9,096 nucleotides of DNA from positions 1 through 9,096 of the forward strand of contig JAEEXW010000093.1 in the NCBI GenBank assembly GCA_016287995.1, read 5' to 3'. The DNA comes from Bacteroidales bacterium. GTDB taxonomy: Bacteria > Bacteroidota > Bacteroidia > Bacteroidales > UBA3824. Made by a program: the position numbers and the translations under genes. Shown here in pieces: positions 1-5,387 of this stretch (positions are counted from its first letter, which is position 1; every line of letters starts with the position of its first letter). The notes beneath the pieces are model-generated. The model did no database searches and was not told the DNA's origin. It was given only the letters and a program-made list of their open reading frames with translations.

Positions 1-1
1 C

Positions 2-763
2 GAGAAAAACAACAGTATTACCGACAGTATAGAATACGCTTTGCACATTCAGCGGGCTATGTTGCCGTTGAAGGACAAAATCGACAATGCTCTGCCTATA
101 AATTTTATTCTTTACCGTCCAAAGGACATTGTCAGCGGCGACTATTACTGGTTTGCCGAGACGGACAAAAAAATCATCATTACGGCGGCTGACTGTACGG
201 GACACGGCGTTCCGGGTGCGTTTATGAGTATGATTGGTTCGCAGATTTTGACGGAAATCGTTACCGACGGCATAACTTCGGCTGATGAGATTTTGACAAA
301 TCAAAATTTCAGAATCCGTAAAGCGTTGAAGCAGGACACAACTGAAAATCACGACGGTATGGATATGGCTTTGTGTTCAATTGACAAAGAAACGCATTTG
401 GTGGAATATGCAGGCGCAAAAAATCCGTTGATTTATATTCAGAACGGTGAAATTACGACGATAAAAGCGGACAAACAAGGCATCGGTGGCGACCAAATCC
501 AAGAGGATTTTCATTATACAAAACATGAGGTTCAGCCCGACGGCAACACTTGGTTTTATATGTTTTCGGACGGTTATGAGGATCAATTCGGCGGTCCTGA
601 TGGAAAGAAATTCAAAATCAAAAATTTACGTGAATTGATTTTCAAAATCCATGACGAACCGCCGGAGAAACAGCGCGAAATTCTTAATCAAACCATCGAA
701 GATTGGATCGGAAAAGACGGTGAACAAACCGACGATATAATTTTGATGGGATTTAAATTATAA
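2..763 (+). CDS. SpoIIE/PP2C-type serine phosphatase, C-terminal part (5' end outside window)
   Basis: Partner-switch or two-component output phosphatase that would dephosphorylate serine/threonine on a regulatory protein. The frame is open to the window edge: codons from base 2 read EKNNSITDSIEYA and run straight into LHIQRAMLP, the helical linker found just before SpoIIE catalytic domains in Bacteroidetes, so the TTG at 41 is not a real start. The catalytic domain is complete: SGDYYWF (codons near 134-154) and AADCTGHGVPGAF (185-223) carry the metal-binding aspartates, FSDGYEDQFGG lies at about 563-595, and the terminal QTDDIILMGFKL holds the last DD pair. 253 residues are visible. In this family the missing N-terminus is usually a sensor (TPR, 7TM, PAS or HAMP) plus a coiled coil; which one cannot be told here. 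It ends 7 nt before the convergent MCP gene. The family is clear; substrate and signal are unknown. Confidence 0.93.
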   Translation, partial: EKNNSITDSIEYALHIQRAMLPLKDKIDNALPINFILYRPKDIVSGDYYWFAETDKKIIITAADCTGHGVPGAFMSMIGSQILTEIVTDGITSADEILTNQNFRIRKALKQDTTENHDGMDMALCSIDKETHLVEYAGAKNPLIYIQNGEITTIKADKQGIGGDQIQEDFHYTKHEVQPDGNTWFYMFSDGYEDQFGGPDGKKFKIKNLRELIFKIHDEPPEKQREILNQTIEDWIGKDGEQTDDIILMGFKL

Positions 764-770
764 AAAAATA

Positions 771-1757
771 TTATTCCGTCTTGAAAAATCCAATCATTCC
801 GGTGAGGTTTTCGCTTTGCTCGGCGAGTACCTGAGAATTGCTGGCTGTTTGGGCAGCAAGTCCGGAAAATGTTCTTGTGGCTTGTGATAGTGTCTGTATC
901 GCTTGATTAATCTGTTCGGCTGATACGTTTTGTTCGGCTGTGGAGGCTGAAATCTCGTTTACTAATGCCACCGTTTCTTCTATTTGCGGCAACACTTTTG
1001 CAAACACATCTTTTGCTGCCGTAGCTGCTTGACGACCTTCTCCGCCTACGGTATTGATTTCTTTGGCGGCTAACGCGCTACGTTCGGCAAGTTTGCGAAT
1101 GTCAGCGGCTACAACAGAAAAACCTTTGCCTTGTTCGCCGGCACGTGCTGCTTCAACAGCCGCATTTAACGCAAGTATATTTGTCTGAAACGCTATATTA
1201 TTGATTATCGAAATCTTATCTGTAATGTGGCTCATGGCTTCAACGCTCTTTATTGCTGCTTCGTTACATTCTTTTACCGATTTCAAAGTGTTGCTTGAGG
1301 TGGTAACGCACTGATACGAATTGTCAGAGGTATTCTGCATTGAGGCTGACATTTCTTCCATTAATGCACTCACTTCGTCTGTATAAGATGCCATATTTAC
1401 GGAATGAGAGTCTATTTGCTTTGATGTTTCTTTCAACTTTTCGGACGCCGCAAATAGTGATTTACATGCAACTTGCGTAGAACTGAAAAGTTTTTGAAGC
1501 AGTATTGTCATTTTGGAAACCGTGGTGCGGAGTCTTCCCGCTTCATCAGTATAGCGGCTTTCTGAAAGAGGTTCGGTAAGGTCGCCCGATGTTATCTTGT
1601 AAGCCTGCTGAACCGATTTGTTGATAGGTTGAAGTATGCGCGATACTATCGAAATTACTATCAGCAAACCAACAATGACGCAAAGCGAAAAACCAATCAA
1701 CTGTTCTGTTTTGGTTTGAGTTATCCATTTGTCAAGATAGTCGATTTGTGCTTTCAT
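771..1757 (-). CDS. methyl-accepting chemotaxis protein, short form lacking a periplasmic sensor domain
   Basis: Chemoreceptor-type transducer that would control a CheA/CheW complex. From the ATG at 1757 (328 aa): a short N-terminal stretch, one membrane helix at about 20-38 (LIGFSLCVIVGLLIVISIV), a HAMP domain at about 41-95 (LQPINK, GDLTEP, DEAGRL), then a long helical signalling domain with the conserved hairpin tip at about 181-229 (AFQTNILALNAAVEAARAGE, then GKGFSVVAADIRKLAERS) and a C-terminal helix ending FFKTE. Classical MCPs have a first membrane helix and a periplasmic domain before this helix; here the frame closes at 1845-1847. An in-frame TTG at 1811 would add 18 residues that resemble the end of a periplasmic helix, but a promoter-like TATATTTG overlaps it, so I prefer ATG 1757. 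It could be a 5'-truncated remnant or a working single-TM receptor. No che genes are visible nearby. Confidence 0.88.
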   Translation of the reverse strand: MKAQIDYLDKWITQTKTEQLIGFSLCVIVGLLIVISIVSRILQPINKSVQQAYKITSGDLTEPLSESRYTDEAGRLRTTVSKMTILLQKLFSSTQVACKSLFAASEKLKETSKQIDSHSVNMASYTDEVSALMEEMSASMQNTSDNSYQCVTTSSNTLKSVKECNEAAIKSVEAMSHITDKISIINNIAFQTNILALNAAVEAARAGEQGKGFSVVAADIRKLAERSALAAKEINTVGGEGRQAATAAKDVFAKVLPQIEETVALVNEISASTAEQNVSAEQINQAIQTLSQATRTFSGLAAQTASNSQVLAEQSENLTGMIGFFKTE

Positions 1758-1808
1758 ATCTTGTACTGTGTTGCGTTCAAGTTGTTTGGTTAATTGATGA
1801 AGTTTGTG

Positions 1809-1816
1809 CAAATATA
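1809..1816 (-). promoter_or_regulatory. putative Bacteroidetes -7 box for the MCP gene
   Basis: Read on the minus strand, 1816-1809 is TATATTTG followed by CA, an exact match to TAnnTTTG. The expected -33 position (1839-1836) is TGCA, a poor match to TTTG. Transcription would begin near 1803, leaving a leader of about 45 nt before the ATG at 1757. This argues against the upstream TTG start at 1811, which lies inside the box. Confidence 0.45.
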
Positions 1817-1860
1817 AAATAAAAACGTGTAATTCTGCATAAAATTACATAAATTTCTTT

Positions 1861-1891
1861 TTTGTATATCAAAAAAAACTCTGTATTTTTG
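1861..1891 (+). promoter_or_regulatory. Bacteroidetes-type promoter of the DUF2461 gene
   Basis: TTTG at 1861-1864, a 19-nt spacer, then TATTTTTG at 1884-1891. This matches the -33 TTTG / N19 / -7 TAnnTTTG consensus of the Bacteroidetes primary sigma factor in both boxes and in spacing. Transcription should start near 1896-1898, only about 8-10 nt before the ATG at 1906. Confidence 0.7.
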
Positions 1892-1905
1892 CAAAAAATA
1901 GAATA

Positions 1906-2625
1906 ATGAGTAAATACGACGTTGAATTGATGTTTGATTTTTTGAGACAAATCAAAATCAATAATAATACAGAATGGTTTCACGCTAATAAAGATTTTTA
2001 TGAAAAGGCGCGTGATGGTTTCAAAGCGATGAGTCAGGAAATTTTAACGAAAATGCAAACCATAGACTCTAAACTTCAAGGTTTGGAACTTAAAAATTGT
2101 ATTTTTCGTTTCAACCGTGATACGCGGTTTTCGCTTGATAAGTCTCCTTATAAAAGGCATTTCGGTGTTTATTTAGTTCCGGGTGGCAAAAAAAAGGTTG
2201 GTGCGGGTTATTATCTTCATCTTCAACCGCTTGATAAAGATGATGAGGAATACGGACAATCACTTTTAGATGTCGGAATTTATATGCCGCCTTCAAAAGC
2301 CGCTAAAATTATTCGTGAAGAAATTTTTTACGGCGGTGGCGAAAAACTGCAAAATTTTTTGAGCAGAAAAGATGTAAAAGAACGTTTTACAGAATCTTTT
2401 GAAACAGATAATTTGTTGAAAGTTTTGCCGAAAAATTTGAAAAATTCGCCGTATGATGAATTAATCCGTCATAAAAATTGGGATTTGGTGCATTTGCTTT
2501 CTGATGAGGATTGTTTTAGAGCGGATTTTATTGACTTTGTTATAGACACATTCAGAATTGGAAAAGATTGGAATGATTTCTTTAATGATGTTTTAGACGG
2601 TAGCGATTTTGAAAGTATATTTTAA
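1906..2625 (+). CDS. DUF2461 (TIGR02453-type) family protein
   Basis: A conserved protein of unknown biochemical function, 239 aa, which is about the normal family length. The family pattern is easy to see: FLRQIKINNNTEWFHANKD at about 12-30, the block CIFRFNRDTRFS with DKSPYKRHFG and VPGG at about 65-94, GYYLHLQP at 101-108 and GIYMPP at 124-129. There is no signal peptide or membrane helix, so it is probably cytoplasmic. The ATG at 1906 is very close to the predicted transcription start; ATG 1933 (MFDFLRQ) is an alternative that would still keep the whole conserved core. It is a single-gene unit: its own promoter upstream and a strong terminator immediately after the stop. Neighbours give no functional clue. 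The family assignment is firm and the role is not known. Confidence 0.9.
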   Translation: MSKYDVELMFDFLRQIKINNNTEWFHANKDFYEKARDGFKAMSQEILTKMQTIDSKLQGLELKNCIFRFNRDTRFSLDKSPYKRHFGVYLVPGGKKKVGAGYYLHLQPLDKDDEEYGQSLLDVGIYMPPSKAAKIIREEIFYGGGEKLQNFLSRKDVKERFTESFETDNLLKVLPKNLKNSPYDELIRHKNWDLVHLLSDEDCFRADFIDFVIDTFRIGKDWNDFFNDVLDGSDFESIF

Positions 2626-2669
2626 AAAATTAGAGCCGCTTAAAAATTGCGGCTCTAATTTTTTTTTAT
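2624..2669. terminator. bidirectional intrinsic terminator between convergent genes
   Basis: ATTAGAGCCGC (2629-2639) and GCGGCTCTAAT (2649-2659) are perfect inverted repeats, an 11-bp stem with a 9-nt loop. Flanking A5 (2624-2628) and T-rich sequence (2660-2669) lengthen the stem and provide a U-tract on each strand. It serves the DUF2461 gene on + (stop at 2625) and the DUF4231-like gene on - (stop at 2666). Confidence 0.92.
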
Positions 2670-3622
2670 TTTTTGCTTGACTTGTTTTGAATTAACTCGT
2701 CAATTTGTGCGTCGATGTTAGAGAGTTTGTTTTTCGTGTTAACAAATTCGTCAACGTCTTTTGAAATTATTTCTTCAATTCTTTCTACAAACAAGCGGTC
2801 GTTGTTGGAAATTATTGGTTTTGGTTCGGGTTTCGGTTTGGGTTTTTCTTCAATTTTGTATGCGCCGGCATTTGTGTAGAAATCGCAGATTTCGTTTTTG
2901 ATACGGCTGTAAATATTCTGAGTTTCAAATACTTGAATGTATTCGTCCATAATTGAATTGATACGTTCTACAAAAGTTTTGTCTTTTTTGGAGATTTCTC
3001 CTTGCACGTTTGCGAAATCATTGATGCCGGAAACAAAGTTAGCAACTTCGTTTTTAATTTCTTTGTATGAATTTCTAACGCCTGAATCGTCGCATTTTTC
3101 AGATATATCGTTAAGTTTGGTTAATAAAAGTTTTGTACGCTCCGAAACTACATCGCCTTTTGGTTTTTCGGTTTCTGATGCAGGTTTTTCGGGTGCTTGC
3201 TCCGGCTTTTTTTCTTCCGGCTTGACGGGGACAATGTAAGGGTCAACACCGAATTTGTATTTGCAAATCTCGCTTTTGAGTTTTTCGGTGGCTTTGCGGT
3301 CTTTTATCCACTCGGCGTTGTACTGTTTGAGTTTGTCAATGCCCGAAACAACTATTACCGCCAGAGAAAGGATTGCGCAGACGATTTTGTTGGAACACCA
3401 CTTAGGCGCGCCGAGCGAATCCAAGTCTATGGTCAAAACCGTTACCGATAACGCGCTCAGAACAATTATCAAAACCTGACATACGTTGAAGAATTTTTGT
3501 TTTTTTTGCGAACTTTTTGAAAAATAGTTGCGCTGCGAGTTCCAACGCTGATTGATATAACTTTCAATATCGTATGCAGTTATATCTTTTTCGTTTTTGG
3601 GTCTCTCTGTTTCTTGTGCCAT
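2666..3622 (-). CDS. DUF4231/SLATT-like two-TM membrane protein with duplicated soluble tail
   Basis: 318-aa membrane protein. The N-terminal part fits DUF4231 (related to the SLATT two-TM domains found next to SMODS/SLOG proteins): SYINQRWNSQRNYFSKSSQ (about 21-39), helix 1 at about 48-64, helix 2 at about 79-96, then KQYNAEWIKDRKATEKLKSE (99-118). After it come the segments LKSEICKYKFGVDPY (115-129) and FVERINSIMDEYI (217-229), which recur as IKNEICDFYTNAGAY (241-255) and FVERIEEIISKDV (278-290). Each EIC segment is followed by a Pro/Lys/Glu-rich linker (132-158 and 258-269). This suggests an internal duplication of the cytoplasmic tail. The start at ATG 3622 has a weak AAAAGA upstream and its own promoter. 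No nucleotidyltransferase, SLOG or other conflict-system gene lies next to it, so a defence role is only a possibility. The two-TM topology is clear; the DUF4231 call is by eye. Confidence 0.75.
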   Translation of the reverse strand: MAQETERPKNEKDITAYDIESYINQRWNSQRNYFSKSSQKKQKFFNVCQVLIIVLSALSVTVLTIDLDSLGAPKWCSNKIVCAILSLAVIVVSGIDKLKQYNAEWIKDRKATEKLKSEICKYKFGVDPYIVPVKPEEKKPEQAPEKPASETEKPKGDVVSERTKLLLTKLNDISEKCDDSGVRNSYKEIKNEVANFVSGINDFANVQGEISKKDKTFVERINSIMDEYIQVFETQNIYSRIKNEICDFYTNAGAYKIEEKPKPKPEPKPIISNNDRLFVERIEEIISKDVDEFVNTKNKLSNIDAQIDELIQNKSSKK

Positions 3623-3654
3623 ATCTTTTAAAAAAATTTAATAGTTTCACACGC

Positions 3655-3686
3655 CAAAAATAATATGTTTTTTGCATTTCTGCAAA
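3655..3686 (-). promoter_or_regulatory. Bacteroidetes-type promoter of the DUF4231-like gene
   Basis: On the minus strand TTTG (3686-3683), a 20-nt spacer, then TATTTTTG (3662-3655). Both boxes match consensus. Transcription would begin near 3650, with a leader of about 27 nt before the ATG at 3622. Confidence 0.6.
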
Positions 3687-3696
3687 CAAATATTTT

Positions 3697-3725
3697 TTTG
3701 TTAAGCGAAAAAAAGATTATATTTG
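3697..3725 (+). promoter_or_regulatory. Bacteroidetes-type promoter of the 3749-7757 operon
   Basis: TATATTTG at 3718-3725 exactly matches the -7 consensus. TTTG at 3697-3700 gives a 17-nt spacer, slightly short of the usual 19. Transcription would start near 3731, about 18 nt before ATG 3749. It is divergent from the promoter at 3655-3686, with the two -33 elements about 10 nt apart. Confidence 0.6.
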
Positions 3726-3748
3726 CACGGATAAAATTTTTTAGGATT

Positions 3749-4063
3749 ATGACAGCAACAGCATTAAACGGACTTTTGAATTATATTCTTACGTTAAATC
3801 TTTCTGTACGCAACTCTAAATGGTTGGCGAGCAAGATTTTGGAAAGCACCGAAAAGAAAAAGGTCAAACCGCTTGACCCAGAAATTGCAGCAATTCCCGA
3901 AGAGTTCCGCTGCGACCCGTATGAAGTTAGTCCTTCGGGCGACCCTTATTTTGCCGATAAAAGAAATGTGGAAGGCATTAGACAGAGGTTGGAGCATGCT
4001 CATTCTGACAAAGCGGAATTTGTAAAAATTGATGATATTGACCAATTTATTGAATCGCTATAA
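3749..4063 (+). CDS. small antitoxin-like protein (orphan), 104 aa
   Basis: The start is ATG 3749, preceded by AGGA at 3743-3746 and by the -7 box at 3718-3725. The upstream in-frame ATG at 3665 is rejected because it lies before the promoter and would add low-complexity residues. The N-terminus (LLNYILTLNLSVRNSKWLAS, residues 9-28) and the block RCDPYEV-SPSGDPYFADKRNVE (54-75) look like small Bacteroidetes proteins often found as the antitoxin half of type II toxin-antitoxin pairs, from memory of such families rather than a search. The C-terminus KIDDIDQFIESL is acidic, as in many antitoxins. No RelE/ParE-like toxin is adjacent: the next gene, 4 nt downstream, is an M18 aminopeptidase, and the upstream gene is divergent. 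It may be an orphan antitoxin, a transcriptional regulator of its operon, or an unrelated small protein. The gene is well supported; the role is tentative. Confidence 0.7.
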   Translation: MTATALNGLLNYILTLNLSVRNSKWLASKILESTEKKKVKPLDPEIAAIPEEFRCDPYEVSPSGDPYFADKRNVEGIRQRLEHAHSDKAEFVKIDDIDQFIESL

Positions 4064-4067
4064 AAAA

Positions 4068-5381
4068 ATGAAAAAAACACTTGATGAGGCACAGGAGTTT
4101 GCCAATGATTTAATTGATTTTATATCTTACAGCCCTTCTACGTTCCATGTTGTCAGGAACATAAAAGCGGCTCTTTTGAGAAAAGGTTTCAAAGAACTTT
4201 TGCCGCAGGATAGTTGGCAAATCGAAAAAGAGGGAAAATATTTTGTCGCTCAAAACGATACGGCTTTGGCGGCTTTTGTTGTCGGAATGGGTCAACCCGA
4301 AAAAGACGGTTTCAGGGTGATTGCGGCGCATACCGATTCTCCCGCTCTGAAAATAAAACCAAACCCCGAAATCACGGTTTCAAACGCTTATATAAAACTC
4401 AATGTTGAGGTTTACGGAGGCGCAATTCTTAACACGTGGTTTGACAGACCTTTAAGCATTGCTGGTCGGGTGGTTTTGAAGTCGAAAAACGTTTTCCAGC
4501 CCGAAATCCGTCAGTTCAATTTGAAACGTCCGCTGTTGCAAATCCCGAATCTCGCAATACATTTCAACAGAAAGGTTAACGACGGCGTAGCAATCAACGA
4601 GCAAAACGATTTAACTCCGCTGATTGCCTGCATAAAATCGCCGCTCGAAGGCGAAAACTATTTGGTAAACATTATCGCTGAGGAACTTAACGTTTCGCCT
4701 GACAGCATTTTGGATTTTGACTTGTCGCTTTACGATGTTCAGAAAGGTTGTCTTATAGGTGCTGACAGAGAATTTATTTCGTCGCCGAAACTTGATAATT
4801 TGTCGATGATTCACGCCGGAATGGAAGGCCTTTTTACTTCGCAAAACATTAATGCCACGCAAGTTATGGTTTGTTACGACAACGAAGAAGTCGGCAGCAG
4901 AACGCGTCAAGGCGCGGCTTCACCGTTTTTGAAGAATATTTTGGAACGTGTAGTTTCAAAACTTGGCGGCAAAACAGAAGAATTTTTACGTGCCGTTGCC
5001 AATTCGTTTATGATTTCGGCTGACTGTGCACATGCTTTGCACCCGAATTTTGCGCAAATGTCTTGTCCGACAAATCATCCGTTTTTGAATAAAGGTCCTG
5101 TCTTAAAATACAATGCCGACCAAAAATACTGTACGGACGCTTTTTCAGGCGCGGTTTTCTCATCACTTGCGGCTATGGCAGGCTCTCCGCTTCAAAAATT
5201 TACCAACAGAAGCGACCTCGCGGGCGGCTCAACGCTCGGAAGCATTTCGACCTCGCAAATAGATTTTAAATGCGTTGACGTTGGTACTCCGATTCTTGCA
5301 ATGCACTCAATCAGAGAGTTAGGCGGCGTTTACGACCATTTTAATATGAAAAATATTTTTAAAACTTTTTATTCATTATAA
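4068..5381 (+). CDS. M18 family metallo-aminopeptidase (aspartyl aminopeptidase type)
   Basis: Cytoplasmic zinc peptidase that removes N-terminal residues, classically acidic ones, from peptides; the proteins form large tetrahedral dodecamers. It is 437 aa, the normal length for bacterial members. The expected metal and catalytic residues are all visible: His88 in AAHTDSPALKIKP, Asp243 in KLDNLSM, Glu273-Glu274 in DNEEVGSRT, Asp319 in SADCAHALHPN and His413 in AMHSIRE; GGSTLGSIST (386-395) and VDVGTP (403-408) are also typical. The N-terminus FANDLIDFISYSPSTFHVV matches the family start. ATG 4068 is chosen over 4029, which would overlap the previous gene and add 13 non-conserved residues. It lies 4 nt after the antitoxin-like gene and 6 nt before the BspA-like gene, so translation is probably coupled. 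There is no signal peptide, as expected. Substrate specificity cannot be read from the sequence, so I give no symbol. Confidence 0.95.
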   Translation: MKKTLDEAQEFANDLIDFISYSPSTFHVVRNIKAALLRKGFKELLPQDSWQIEKEGKYFVAQNDTALAAFVVGMGQPEKDGFRVIAAHTDSPALKIKPNPEITVSNAYIKLNVEVYGGAILNTWFDRPLSIAGRVVLKSKNVFQPEIRQFNLKRPLLQIPNLAIHFNRKVNDGVAINEQNDLTPLIACIKSPLEGENYLVNIIAEELNVSPDSILDFDLSLYDVQKGCLIGADREFISSPKLDNLSMIHAGMEGLFTSQNINATQVMVCYDNEEVGSRTRQGAASPFLKNILERVVSKLGGKTEEFLRAVANSFMISADCAHALHPNFAQMSCPTNHPFLNKGPVLKYNADQKYCTDAFSGAVFSSLAAMAGSPLQKFTNRSDLAGGSTLGSISTSQIDFKCVDVGTPILAMHSIRELGGVYDHFNMKNIFKTFYSL

Positions 5382-5387
5382 AACGAT

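Noticed and set aside
1777..1983. Minus-strand ORF upstream of the MCP as its missing sensor half
   Set aside because: It is in another frame, largely opposite the promoter and start of the DUF2461 gene, and shows no membrane helix plus sensor pattern.
2937..3479. Plus-strand ORFs within the DUF4231-like gene
   Set aside because: They are shadows of the minus-strand gene; their sequences are antisense to its proline/lysine-rich linker and membrane helices.
3665..3748. N-terminal extension of the antitoxin-like protein from ATG 3665
   Set aside because: The extension covers the promoter -7 box and encodes Phe/Ile/Lys-rich low-complexity residues; ATG 3749 has an AGGA upstream.
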